From: a virus | Reading direction: 5' to 3' (one strand) | Virus record (IMG/VR): IMGVR_UViG_3300029911_000063 | Coordinates: 1-44,190 of that record | DNA length: 44,190 nt | Part shown: positions 7,797-16,257 of the stretch, one piece after another | Layout of the letters: every line of letters begins with the position of its first letter | Position numbering within the stretch: the first letter of the stretch is position 1 | The notes under the pieces: generated by a model | The model's database searches: none | Seen by the model: only the letters and a program-made list of their open reading frames with translations | What the model was told of the DNA's origin: nothing | Made by a program: the position numbers and the translations under genes

Positions 7797-9405
7797 GCCA
7801 ATCCCTGTCCCGTTCAGGACGACGGTTATTGATCCCAACCCAAGAGGTTTTTCCATCATAAGATGTTATTGGCGCTTGAGGGATTGAATTCCAATCAAAC
7901 GCATTAGGATCAACAAAGTTTCCGCCGTCTTTGAATCCAAACTTGTCCATTCCCACGCGAAAATAGACGAGTGCGTGGACGAGGTGATCTGGCCCGTTTC
8001 GTTGCCATACATATTGCTTTACACCTAACTTATCCTCTTCTTCTGTTCGGTAAATGTTAGCAAAGTGCAGCCAAACTTGTTGCCAGTCCTCTCGTGTGCC
8101 GTAGATCGGAATGCGCTTGGCACTAAACTCATCAATCAACATCTGAATCGTCCTGTTGCGGTCTACAACTACTTTGCCGTACTCGCTTCCTTCTCCCCAT
8201 TGAATGAGCTGTTGGGTTTTTCTGTCTCGCCTGTAGTAAGTGAGAAACACGCGGCCATTATATCGCTCTTGCAACTCTCTAATGCCGATAAGGTCGCCTC
8301 CCTGATCGCTAACCAGGATAGATTTAGGCCAGCGTTTGAGGAGCCGTTCAAGCTCATCATAAGACTCGCAAGATCCCCAATGGAACACTCCGTCTTTATT
8401 TCCACAGACGTACCAAATTGGGAGTCCGGTATCAACACCAATAACAACGGGATCTTCTTCGGTGTGTTGCTCATAATCCTTAAGGTTTTGGAAAAGCTTA
8501 TCCTCAGTCATCTTGCTGCCGCTTCCAACGAACGGTTGGCCTAAGACGAAGTTGCTAAAATTCTCGGCTGTCATCGTCCTGTGGGCTTCAATGATCTCTG
8601 CCGCACTTACCGAAGGAACCATGAGCTGGCTGATCCAGTAACCACTATATTTTGGCTTTACTTCAAATTTTCTGGCATGCCACTCTCCGTGACGTCTATC
8701 GTTATCTGATATTTCTTGCCCACAAGCTGCACATATAAATCTTTTCTGTTGTTGATCCACGTTATTTGGCCATTGAAGAAACTGTTGCTTTTTGCAAAAT
8801 CCACAAGTAACAAACCAATGCTTTTGATCGCTTTCCTGCCAGAATCTATGAACTCCGTTTCCTTCAAAAGAAGGGTTACTAAATCGCCATTGCCACTTCT
8901 TTTTCGAGTGTTGGAGGCGCGAGACATATTGGTCAATTACGGGTTGATTAGACCGATCTTCTTCATCGTGAATGTTTAGATCGCTTGAGAATGATAGGGC
9001 TGCGCGTTCAGTCCAGGTACCACGCAAGTAGACTGTATTTTGTCCTATACGCTTCTGTTCAACACTGTCCTTATCTCCGCTTATCCAACTCTGTAAAACA
9101 GGATTTTCATTGACAATAGGATCGAGTTTACCGCTCACCAGATCATGCGCATCAGTAACTGTAGGCATTGTATATACTGCGTTGATTCCAAAGTTCTTTA
9201 CTGCCCACAACATCTTGAGAAGAAACGTTGTCGTCTTACCACACTGGGCAGCTGCTAGAACAACTTGGAAGGGTGACCAGTCTTTCAGGATGTCCCAAAG
9301 ATAAGGGTGTTCATTTAGATCAAAAGGCTTACCATTCTCTGTCTTGATTTGGTTTGAGTTTATCCAGGCGATAATACTTTGATTTTCAGCATCTTTGAGA
9401 TTCAT
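7786..9405 (-). CDS. Terminase large subunit, module A (GpA-like)
   Basis: 539 aa. DNA-packaging ATPase/nuclease of the lambda GpA-like group. Walker A-like motif at residues 51-59 (AAAQCGKTT), a Walker B-like LNIHDEED at 143-150, and a zinc-binding insert with C201-x2-C204 and C225-x2-C228. C-terminal nuclease half has candidate acidic residues in VIGVDTG (about residue 324) and LVSDQGGD (about 367). The start overlaps the upstream stop in ATGA, so it is translationally coupled. The homologue at 42099-43736 shares the same layout. Confidence 0.92.
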   Translation of the reverse strand: MNLKDAENQSIIAWINSNQIKTENGKPFDLNEHPYLWDILKDWSPFQVVLAAAQCGKTTTFLLKMLWAVKNFGINAVYTMPTVTDAHDLVSGKLDPIVNENPVLQSWISGDKDSVEQKRIGQNTVYLRGTWTERAALSFSSDLNIHDEEDRSNQPVIDQYVSRLQHSKKKWQWRFSNPSFEGNGVHRFWQESDQKHWFVTCGFCKKQQFLQWPNNVDQQQKRFICAACGQEISDNDRRHGEWHARKFEVKPKYSGYWISQLMVPSVSAAEIIEAHRTMTAENFSNFVLGQPFVGSGSKMTEDKLFQNLKDYEQHTEEDPVVIGVDTGLPIWYVCGNKDGVFHWGSCESYDELERLLKRWPKSILVSDQGGDLIGIRELQERYNGRVFLTYYRRDRKTQQLIQWGEGSEYGKVVVDRNRTIQMLIDEFSAKRIPIYGTREDWQQVWLHFANIYRTEEEDKLGVKQYVWQRNGPDHLVHALVYFRVGMDKFGFKDGGNFVDPNAFDWNSIPQAPITSYDGKTSWVGINNRRPERDRDWRDI

Positions 9406-9767
9406 TGGCTCATCATCTCATTACGTCTCTTAATAGTTGAGCGTTTAGGATCGAAATTCGGATTGTTTATTGCATGCTGAAACTTCTCATGCGTACCAAT
9501 CTCCCAATCAGCATGTCGTGTTTCCTTCTCAATCCTGCGCTCATGCTCTTGTTCTGCCTTAGTCTTCACACCATAGCCGTAAATCATTCGATAGATTGGT
9601 TCTGTTAGACCTTGTGGCTGACAGAAGCTCCTCAAATGTGAACGCCAGTAGCGAGACTTCCAACCTCGTGCCTTGTTAATGTCGTCGAGCAAGAAACTAT
9701 CCTTGTGACCACAATAAATACATACCTCAAGTTGCTCACGTTGGTTGCTGTGGCGAACTCGAAACAT
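9402..9767 (-). CDS. Zinc-knuckle protein next to TerL, 121 aa
   Basis: The chosen start at 9767 (MFRVRHSNQREQLEVC) puts a CxxC pair (CIYCGHKDS, residues 16-24) near the N-terminus; a longer frame to 9854 is open but overlaps the upstream gene more. The rest is basic and Arg-rich with many Trp/His (KSRYWRSHLRSFCQPQ). No HNH or nuclease signature is clear. It overlaps TerL by 4 nt (ATGA), so it may act in packaging or modify TerL activity; this is inference from coupling only. Confidence 0.65.
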   Translation of the reverse strand: MFRVRHSNQREQLEVCIYCGHKDSFLLDDINKARGWKSRYWRSHLRSFCQPQGLTEPIYRMIYGYGVKTKAEQEHERRIEKETRHADWEIGTHEKFQHAINNPNFDPKRSTIKRRNEMMSQ

Positions 9768-10056
9768 GTGTAACTTCGCCGACCGGCAACGCGCTTCCTG
9801 TGGGACTAACATAATTAGGATCAACAGGTGTTGAGTTAAAAATGTGCTCACCAATCGTTTCTTCCGGTGGTGGTTCTACAATCGTAAACTTATCGGAACT
9901 CAAAGTACGATCCGTTAAATGAGCAATCGCGTGTTCGACAGCTTTACTGGCTACTTTACCAACCGTTGTCTCAGTATTTCTGTGCCACGTCTCACCAACA
10001 AGAATACCCGTAATGAATCCTAAGATTGCGGTTGCGGCGGGGGTGAGCCAATCCAT
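9736..10056 (-). CDS. Single-pass membrane protein, 106 aa
   Basis: The start at 10056 follows the upstream stop as TAA-T-ATG, the rule in this genome; an ATG at 10071 also opens this frame but lies inside the previous gene. One hydrophobic helix at residues 7-21 (AATAILGFITGILVG), then a polar tail with PPPEE and SSSPQQPT, likely on the opposite side of the membrane. No family recognised. Its place inside the packaging/chaperonin cluster gives no clear role. Confidence 0.65.
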   Translation of the reverse strand: MDWLTPAATAILGFITGILVGETWHRNTETTVGKVASKAVEHAIAHLTDRTLSSDKFTIVEPPPEETIGEHIFNSTPVDPNYVSPTGSALPVGEVTHVSSSPQQPT

Positions 10057-10057
10057 A

Positions 10058-10546
10058 TTATTCAATTCCAAACGCTTTGCTCATCTCTGCGATGAACGGA
10101 CGTGGATTAACAGGAGTACGTGACTTAACACCATCGACAACAGTCTCTTGGGTGAAGTCGTTGAATACTTCTGCTCCTAGCTTTTCAACGAAGCTCTTAA
10201 CAAGATCATATTTATCATCAGCTAACTCGACGGAAGCTTTGGCCTTCTCTTCTGTGAATTCAGCGTTGATCTCTGATTGAAACTGTTCAAGCTGTTCAGT
10301 GGTGTATTTCTCACCGTCGGCTAAGACATGGTCCGCGTCCCATTTCGTTTTGAATTCGTACATTGATTCCACAAGGTCTTTACTCTTGGTTTGAGCAGCA
10401 AACATCAACTCATCACCAATCTTGTCTAAACGATTGATAGAACGCACAGCATCTCCCCCTAAGACGGCTACTTTGCGCGTATCAAATGATTTTACAGCTT
10501 GTCCTAGAACACTTAATGAATTGGCGGTCAATGAGATTGTTTTCAT
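10058..10546 (-). CDS. Hypothetical protein downstream of GroEL, 162 aa
   Basis: Not recognised. Mixed charged helical sequence (KYTTEQLEQFQSEINAEFTE, then VELADDKYDLVKSFVEKLG) without Cys clusters, signal or membrane segment. It begins 6 nt after the GroEL stop in the AATAATATG context and ends one base before the next start, so it is part of the GroES-GroEL transcript. It could be a chaperonin client or cofactor, or an unrelated late protein; only position supports this. Confidence 0.7.
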   Translation of the reverse strand: MKTISLTANSLSVLGQAVKSFDTRKVAVLGGDAVRSINRLDKIGDELMFAAQTKSKDLVESMYEFKTKWDADHVLADGEKYTTEQLEQFQSEINAEFTEEKAKASVELADDKYDLVKSFVEKLGAEVFNDFTQETVVDGVKSRTPVNPRPFIAEMSKAFGIE

Positions 10547-10552
10547 ATTATT

Positions 10553-12440
<1,888 letters not shown>

Positions 12441-12473
12441 AGTCCCGCTATGAAAATAATTAGTAATCCACGA

Positions 12474-12902
12474 TCACTTGATCATGGTTTTCTTTAACAC
12501 ATCTTCAAGTTTTGCAAGAGCCGCTAAGACTTCCGGTGTCTGTTCCACGTTGCTAGTTTTGATTTGTCCCGAGTGTTCTGTTTCTGATTTATCGTGGTAG
12601 CCATGCTTGCCCAAAACGAGCTTGGCGATGTTGGCGTTGTAGTTGCCGGCGAGTCCATGATCTATCAACTTTTCCTGCTGTTTTTGGTTTAATTCATCTA
12701 ATACGTCGGAAAATTCAGGGTGAACCTTTGCCCATTCGTAGAGCGTGTCTATGTTCACTCCCAGCCAATTTGCCATGCCAGGAGCCTTTGGTAAGTTTAC
12801 TATTGGAACCGGTCCGCCTAACTTGTCTTTACAATTAACAATATACTCCCGCGCCATACGGCAAGTTTCTTTATTAAACAGTGTTGGCCTTCCTGCTGGC
12901 AT
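12474..12902 (-). CDS. Terminase small subunit, module A
   Basis: 142 aa. Starts MPAGRPTLFNKET, followed by a helix-turn-helix region (MANWLGVNIDTLYEWAKVHPEF, residues about 50-71) and the segment LAGNYNANIAKLVLGKHGYHDK, which is characteristic of a common family of phage small terminases. It would recognise the packaging site and recruit TerL. Unusually, GroES, GroEL and three small genes separate it from TerL. It is unrelated in sequence to the TerS of module B (43690-44103). No Shine-Dalgarno; context AAATATTATG. Confidence 0.85.
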   Translation of the reverse strand: MPAGRPTLFNKETCRMAREYIVNCKDKLGGPVPIVNLPKAPGMANWLGVNIDTLYEWAKVHPEFSDVLDELNQKQQEKLIDHGLAGNYNANIAKLVLGKHGYHDKSETEHSGQIKTSNVEQTPEVLAALAKLEDVLKKTMIK

Positions 12903-13230
12903 AATATTTATTCATTTTTTATAAATGATCCTTGTGACAGCGGACGCGCATAGGCTACTTAAAACGAAGACTTTCATATAATAGATTCAAGCTCCGTATC
13001 CACTACGTTTCGGTGGTTTAATTTCTCCTGTACAGATACCGTGTGAAGGTCAAGTAGATTCCTAGATTAGAAAGTACAAATAACCATTCACACAGTGTCT
13101 CTAAAGACGAATCAGGCTAGGAGGGGCAAGTCAGTTCGAGGACATTATCCATGTGACAATGTGATTGCTTGCCCGCGTGTTGCCTGTACGCTCTCTATCG
13201 TGAGTAGCTGGACGATACCAGTGATGGTAT
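12903..13230 (-). promoter_or_regulatory. Long structured 5' leader upstream of TerS
   Basis: About 330 nt of transcript between the promoter at 13237-13265 and TerS. Minus-strand RNA has several stems: a 6-bp ATACCA-TCAC-TGGTAT hairpin at the very 5' end (13215-13230); a 7-bp GGGCAAG/CTTGCCC stem (about 13126-13174) enclosing ACATT/AATGT; a 10-12 bp ACTGTGTGAA/TTCACACGGT pairing (about 13040-13095) enclosing two AATCTA direct repeats; and a CCAC/GTGG hairpin near 13000-13016. No known riboswitch class was recognised. A small peptide frame (12912-12977) lies at its 3' end. Confidence 0.55.
12912..12977 (-). CDS. Possible 21-aa leader peptide upstream of TerS
   Basis: Frame MKVFVLSSLCASAVTRIIYKK between ATG at 12977 and TGA at 12912-12914, 9 nt before the TerS start. 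Its start context (ATTATATGAAAG) is the same as that of the scaffold gene at 5271. The peptide resembles a short signal sequence. It could couple translation into TerS or act as a leader peptide, or be chance. Confidence 0.35.
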   Translation of the reverse strand: MKVFVLSSLCASAVTRIIYKK

Positions 13231-13236
13231 GTGGTT

Positions 13237-13265
13237 AGGTTAGCACAAAAAAGTTGAATTGTCAA
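13237..13265 (-). promoter_or_regulatory. Sigma-70-like promoter for the TerS-GroES-GroEL operon
   Basis: Minus strand: -35 TTGACA at 13260-13265, 17-bp spacer, -10 TAACCT at 13237-13242 preceded by TGC (extended -10). The predicted start near 13230 coincides with the first base of the 5' hairpin of the leader. The -35 sits right at the end of the upstream gene. Confidence 0.65.
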
Positions 13266-13646
13266 TTATACAAATTGTATTTTCTTATTGAGCTTAATTG
13301 ACTCTAGCATAAACTTCGCATTTTTCGCTTCGGGGTTTTCGTCGCAGTAATCCTGCAAACCTTTCATAATTCCTTTGCGAGCCGCATCGCTTTTGTAAAT
13401 CGTACTGTTAATTGTTTCTCCAGTAATCCCAGTAAATTCTTTAGCTGTTTCTACAGGCCGCTTGTCGGGGTAGCGTTCGTAATACTGCTGGATGGTTAAA
13501 ATCTCAGCAATGGCTGAACCTTTTATTTTCTGGCCATCGAATGTTTCAAACCATTGATCGGCATGGATTATTTTTAGTGCCTCGTTTTCTTCGGAACCTA
13601 TTAAAAGATGTGATCCTGTAAACGTGATAATAGCATTGGTTTTCAT
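13266..13646 (-). CDS. Hypothetical early protein, 126 aa
   Basis: Not recognised. Soluble, mixed alpha/beta; the C-terminal half is basic (KSDAARKGIMKGLQDYCDEN then FMLESIKLNKKIQFV) and could bind nucleic acid. It starts 4 nt after the replication-like gene stop (TAA-TTGT-ATG), so the two are in one transcript, together with 14405-14659. It ends at the -35 box of the late promoter. Context suggests a replication or transcription-switch role; inference only. Confidence 0.65.
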   Translation of the reverse strand: MKTNAIITFTGSHLLIGSEENEALKIIHADQWFETFDGQKIKGSAIAEILTIQQYYERYPDKRPVETAKEFTGITGETINSTIYKSDAARKGIMKGLQDYCDENPEAKNAKFMLESIKLNKKIQFV

Positions 13647-13650
13647 ACAA

Positions 13651-14403
13651 TTAGTTTGTTTGAGGTTTTTTAGCTCGTACCGTCATGGATTCAATTGTTT
13701 GTTTGTGCGGATCGGTTTTTGTTTTGCTTTGATGAGCTATTAAGGCTGCGAGCTTGTCACGTAGCTGTACTGGAGTGGTTATGGTTGGCGCGTAAACGTC
13801 TCCAGACACGCTTACGGCATAGTCTATGGCTGCTATGACCTTTTGGATGCCGTAACGCTTTATAAGCGATTCTGCGGCCTTGCGTTGGGTTAGGTTTCCG
13901 AATTGTATTTGGGGGTTGAGGGTATCGTAAAATCTCTTAAAGACTTGATTGACTTCATCGCCGCCAGCGAGAGCTGGCAGTTCAGTATTCTTTACATTCT
14001 TATCATTCTTTACATTCTTATTTATAGTGTGGCTTTCGTTTCCCCTCCGTTTCCCCTCTGTGTAGGTTTCCGTGTGGCTTTTGTAATTTTCTAGTGTTTG
14101 ATATTTATCGTAGTTAAGCAAAGAAATGAACATTCCGCGTGTGGTTTTCCGTGTCCCCAACATACCCTGCTCCTTTGCCCATTTTATGAAACTCTCGATT
14201 TGATGCTTAGAAGCCTTGGTATATAGCTGAATTTCGTTGTAGGTCAGCAGGACTTCCCCACGTTTGAACTGCTTTTCATCTTTGTAGTTAGCTAACTGGA
14301 CGAGACAGAACCAAATCTTGAACCACTTATCAGGCTTCCAAAAGAACACGTCACTCTCGAGAGTCTTCCTAGACCATATAGACGCGCCAGCAAGTTCGCG
14401 CAT
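13651..14403 (-). CDS. Replication initiator-like protein (winged-helix N-terminus)
   Basis: 250 aa. Residues about 1-95 look like the N-terminal winged-helix region of phage replisome organisers (WFKIWFCLVQLANYKDEKQF, then a QLYTKASKHQIESFIKWAKEQG helix pair and MFISLLNYDKYQTLENY). A low-complexity Asn/Lys linker (NKNVKNDKNVKN, about 127-138) is followed by a helical domain (FKRFYDTLNPQIQ...RKAAESLIKRYGIQKVIAAI). The linker DNA carries direct repeats (13987-14058) that could be origin iterons, as in the lambda O gene. It starts as TAA-T-ATG after 14405-14659. Assignment rests on domain pattern, not a certain family match. Confidence 0.6.
   Translation of the reverse strand: MRELAGASIWSRKTLESDVFFWKPDKWFKIWFCLVQLANYKDEKQFKRGEVLLTYNEIQLYTKASKHQIESFIKWAKEQGMLGTRKTTRGMFISLLNYDKYQTLENYKSHTETYTEGKRRGNESHTINKNVKNDKNVKNTELPALAGGDEVNQVFKRFYDTLNPQIQFGNLTQRKAAESLIKRYGIQKVIAAIDYAVSVSGDVYAPTITTPVQLRDKLAALIAHQSKTKTDPHKQTIESMTVRAKKPQTN
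13987..14058. repeat. Iteron-like tandem repeats inside the initiator gene (candidate origin)
   Basis: Two adjacent 18-bp copies, ATTCTTTACATTCTTATC (13987-14004) and the same with a final T (14005-14022), in an AT-rich stretch. Then two adjacent 11-bp copies of CGTTTCCCCTC (14037-14047, 14048-14058). In lambdoid phages origin iterons lie within the initiator gene, so this is a candidate replication origin; the repeats also simply encode the Asn/Lys linker. Confidence 0.5.
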
Positions 14404-14404
14404 A

Positions 14405-14659
14405 TTATTTTTTGGCCTCTGGAATCCAGGCGATATCTCCCTTAATCATCACTCCTCCATGCTGTAAAAGATTCTTTTTTAGTTTCTTACCTACTTGGCT
14501 CGTGGAATCATGCCTACCAGGTATGTGGGGTGCGTCTGTTAAGTTCACTTTCTCCCCGACCAAGAGCAAGCGGATGAAAAAAGCTCGCCGTGAATCCATT
14601 GGTAGAAAGTCCAACTGCTTACCTAAATCCTGCCAAACAAACTTCATGTTTTTAGACAT
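14405..14659 (-). CDS. Hypothetical small protein, first gene of the leftward operon, 84 aa
   Basis: Not recognised. Basic protein with a possible winged-helix-like pattern (WQDLGKQLDFLPMDSRRAFFIRLLL, then STSQVGKKLKKNLLQHGGV). It is the promoter-proximal leftward gene and is coupled to the initiator-like gene by TAA-T-ATG. A hairpin with a U6 run touches its start codon. It could be a regulator of the divergent promoters or a replication helper; no direct evidence. Confidence 0.65.
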   Translation of the reverse strand: MSKNMKFVWQDLGKQLDFLPMDSRRAFFIRLLLVGEKVNLTDAPHIPGRHDSTSQVGKKLKKNLLQHGGVMIKGDIAWIPEAKK

Positions 14660-14729
14660 AAAAAACCGGTAATGTTCCAGCCGTGAAGCCCCACACTAGG
14701 TGGCGCGGCCCGAACGCTAACGGTTTTTT
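14660..14729 (-). promoter_or_regulatory. Inverted repeat with U tract abutting a start codon
   Basis: AAAAAACCG (14660-14668) pairs with CGGTTTTTT (14721-14729), with an inner GTTC/GAAC pair (14674-14677, 14712-14715) and a GC-rich centre. In the leftward RNA the structure ends in U6 and then directly the ATG of 14405-14659. It resembles an intrinsic terminator or attenuator in a 5' leader. Confidence 0.55.
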
Positions 14730-14733
14730 AAAG

Positions 14734-14751
14734 TCATGGGCTTACATGACA
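14734..14751. promoter_or_regulatory. Operator-like palindrome in the divergent promoter region
   Basis: GTCATG-GGCTTA-CATGAC, a perfect 6-bp inverted repeat with a 6-bp spacer, just downstream of the predicted leftward transcription start. Such dyads commonly bind dimeric repressors. No second copy was found in this region, so binding is only a guess. Confidence 0.4.
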
Positions 14752-14760
14752 AGCAAAAAC

Positions 14761-14789
14761 ACAATAGCACGTATTTCATCCATTTGCAA
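14761..14789 (-). promoter_or_regulatory. Leftward promoter of the divergent pair
   Basis: Minus strand: -35 TTGCAA at 14784-14789, 17-bp spacer, -10 TATTGT at 14761-14766 with TGC directly upstream (extended -10). It would drive 14405-14659, the initiator-like gene and 13266-13646. Confidence 0.6.
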
Positions 14790-14798
14790 GGGGATGGT

Positions 14799-14827
14799 TT
14801 GACATACTATTTAACAGGTGGTAGCAT
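14799..14827 (+). promoter_or_regulatory. Rightward early promoter
   Basis: -35 TTGACA at 14799-14804 and -10 TAGCAT at 14822-14827, spacer 17 bp. The predicted start near 14834 gives a leader of about 18 nt before the first early gene at 14852. The two -35 boxes of the divergent promoters are only 9 bp apart, so they probably compete or share a regulator. Confidence 0.7.
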
Positions 14828-14851
14828 GGCCTTGGCTTAAAATGTCAACCT

Positions 14852-15019
14852 ATGAATCATATTGAAATTGCTAAAGCTCAAGCCCGCGAATGGGGTCGTA
14901 TTGGAGGCATGCAACGCAAGCAATCAATGAAAAATGGTGGCTATTCAAAGATTGGAAAAGCAGGAGCAGAGAAGCGATGGGGTAAGAAACAGGTTGTGGA
15001 TAAAGATGCCTTGACTTAA
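14852..15019 (+). CDS. Small basic KGG-repeat-like protein, 55 aa
   Basis: First gene after the early promoter. Translation begins MNHIEIAKAQAREWGRIGG and contains GGYSKIGKAGAEKRWGKK. The Gly-Gly plus Lys/Ser/Ala-Gly spacing resembles the short KGG repeats of general-stress proteins, and similar peptides are common in phages. Very basic, no membrane segment; may bind nucleic acid. No Shine-Dalgarno before the ATG. An out-of-frame ATG at 14842 gives only a 7-codon peptide. Confidence 0.6.
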   Translation: MNHIEIAKAQAREWGRIGGMQRKQSMKNGGYSKIGKAGAEKRWGKKQVVDKDALT

Positions 15020-15074
15020 TAGCAGGGGGGTGCTAAAGTATATCCATGAGCCTAACAGCTCACTGACGGACAAC

Positions 15075-15120
15075 CCCTCGTACCTACGACCCGGTAATAA
15101 CTGGCTCTTGCGTACGAGGG
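15075..15120 (+). other. Inverted repeat in early intergenic region
   Basis: CCCTCGTAC (15075-15083) and GTACGAGGG (15112-15120) are perfect 9-bp arms around a 28-nt loop. It has no T tract, so it is not a simple terminator. It lies in a gene-free 126-nt stretch (15020-15145) and may be an RNA processing or regulatory hairpin. Confidence 0.5.
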
Positions 15121-15145
15121 TGAAGAACCACTAATAACCCACATT

Positions 15146-15268
15146 ATGATCTACCGATACTCTGACTGGAAAGCCCGTGAAGAAGGAAAAAAGATCACGT
15201 TTCATCTGCTCTGTGTCGTCGTAGGAATCATTGGTTACGTCATGCTCGCTCATTATCTAGGCATGTGA
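15146..15268 (+). CDS. Small single-pass membrane protein, 40 aa
   Basis: MIYRYSDWKAREEGKK followed by a hydrophobic helix (LLCVVVGIIGYVMLAHYLG). Charged N-terminus and one membrane segment suggest an inner-membrane miniprotein. The stop overlaps the next gene's GTG start (GTGA), so it is coupled to the zinc-ribbon gene. Function unknown. Confidence 0.5.
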   Translation: MIYRYSDWKAREEGKKITFHLLCVVVGIIGYVMLAHYLGM

Positions 15269-15417
15269 AAAAGAAACACACCGCCAAGCCATGTCCTCTG
15301 TGTGGAGGGAAACGGTACTGTAAGCCAGTGAGTATAAAGATGATCACCAATAGTCTGTTTGAACATGAGATGGTAACTACCTGGCGCGAAGTGTGTAAAA
15401 AGTGTTCACCAATATGA
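15265..15417 (+). CDS. Zinc-ribbon mini-protein, 50 aa
   Basis: GTG start overlapping the previous stop. Two Cys pairs, CPLCGG near residues 10-15 and CKKC near the C-terminus, form a likely zinc ribbon; a CKP motif lies between. Overlaps the next ATG by ATGA, so the 15146-15515 genes form a tightly coupled set. Probably a nucleic-acid or protein-binding early factor; not assigned to a named family. Confidence 0.5.
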   Translation: MKKKHTAKPCPLCGGKRYCKPVSIKMITNSLFEHEMVTTWREVCKKCSPI

Positions 15418-15515
15418 AACCTATTATTTGTGAGTTCTGTGATGAACCGCTTGATTATTGCACCTGTGAATTGCCGGAAGACGAGCCGGACCGAGACCTT
15501 TACGACGATAAGTGA
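15414..15515 (+). CDS. Acidic Cys-rich mini-protein, 33 aa
   Basis: MKPIICEFCDEPLDYCTCEL, then an acidic tail (PEDEPDRDLYDDK). C-x2-C and C-x-C pairs could bind one zinc. It is coupled to the zinc-ribbon gene by a 4-nt ATGA overlap and ends 21 nt before the Bet gene. Function unknown. Confidence 0.5.
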   Translation: MKPIICEFCDEPLDYCTCELPEDEPDRDLYDDK

Positions 15516-15536
15516 TTTTATTCATTAACAGATCCT

Positions 15537-16256
15537 ATGGAAAATACAAAAGCTATCGCAGTGAAGCAACCATGGACGAAAGAACAAATGGCTCTTATCA
15601 CACGCACGGTCGCCAAAGGTGCAACGCAGGATGAACTTGGCTTGTTCTTCAACATCGCTAAGCGTTCAGGACTGGACGTCTTCACCAAACAAATTCATTT
15701 CGTGAAACGCAAGGTTTGGAACAAGGACACACAGCAGAGTGAAGAAGTCGGAACGATTCAAACGGGCATTGACGGCTACCGTTCCATCGCTGAACGCTCT
15801 GGGACGCTCGCAGGCATTGATGACGTTTTGTACGACACGGAAACCGATGAACACCCGAACAAGGCCAGCGTGACCGTGTATCGGTTGATTGGTGGCACTC
15901 GCGTTGCGTTCACCGCCTCTGCGCGCTGGACGGAATACGCCGCCATTCATCCAAAATCAAAAGAAGTCATGGGCCAATGGAAAAAGATGCCGTATCTCAT
16001 GCTCGGCAAGTGCGCCGAGGCTCTGGCTCTTCGCAAGGCGTTCCCCAACGACCTTTCAGGCTTGTACACCCAAGAAGAAATGGATCAGGCACAGGAACCG
16101 ATCGTGGACGCTACACCGCCGACCGTTGCCGCGAAGAAAGTCAAGGCAGAAAAGCTGATGGAACGTCAACCCGTGACCGAAAGCATGACGGAGGAGACAC
16201 CGATCACCGCCGAAGAGGTGGCCGAGCTTGATGCTGAAGCAGCCCAACAATCCTAG
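15537..16256 (+). CDS. bet: Bet/RecT-type single-strand annealing recombinase
   Basis: 239 aa, near lambda Bet (261). Family features seen: a KGATQDELGLFFNIAKRSGLD helix, a KQIHFVKRK strand, a GTIQTGIDGYRSIAERSG core, and MPYLMLGKCAEALALRKAFP near residue 155, the signature region of Bet proteins. The Glu-rich C-terminus is likely flexible. It anneals complementary single strands during recombination and replication and works with the exonuclease encoded one base downstream (TAG-T-ATG). Higher GC than the surrounding early genes suggests transfer as a two-gene cassette. Confidence 0.9.
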   Translation: MENTKAIAVKQPWTKEQMALITRTVAKGATQDELGLFFNIAKRSGLDVFTKQIHFVKRKVWNKDTQQSEEVGTIQTGIDGYRSIAERSGTLAGIDDVLYDTETDEHPNKASVTVYRLIGGTRVAFTASARWTEYAAIHPKSKEVMGQWKKMPYLMLGKCAEALALRKAFPNDLSGLYTQEEMDQAQEPIVDATPPTVAAKKVKAEKLMERQPVTESMTEETPITAEEVAELDAEAAQQS

Positions 16257-16257
16257 T

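Noticed and set aside
9402-9767. HNH endonuclease next to TerL
   Set aside because: Only one CxxC pair is present and no H-N-H or His-His catalytic pattern follows.
13126-13176. tRNA in the TerS leader (7-bp GGGCAAG/CTTGCCC ends and a TTCGAG-like loop)
   Set aside because: Only about 50 nt between the outer arms, with no anticodon arm or D arm; better described as a hairpin of the leader.
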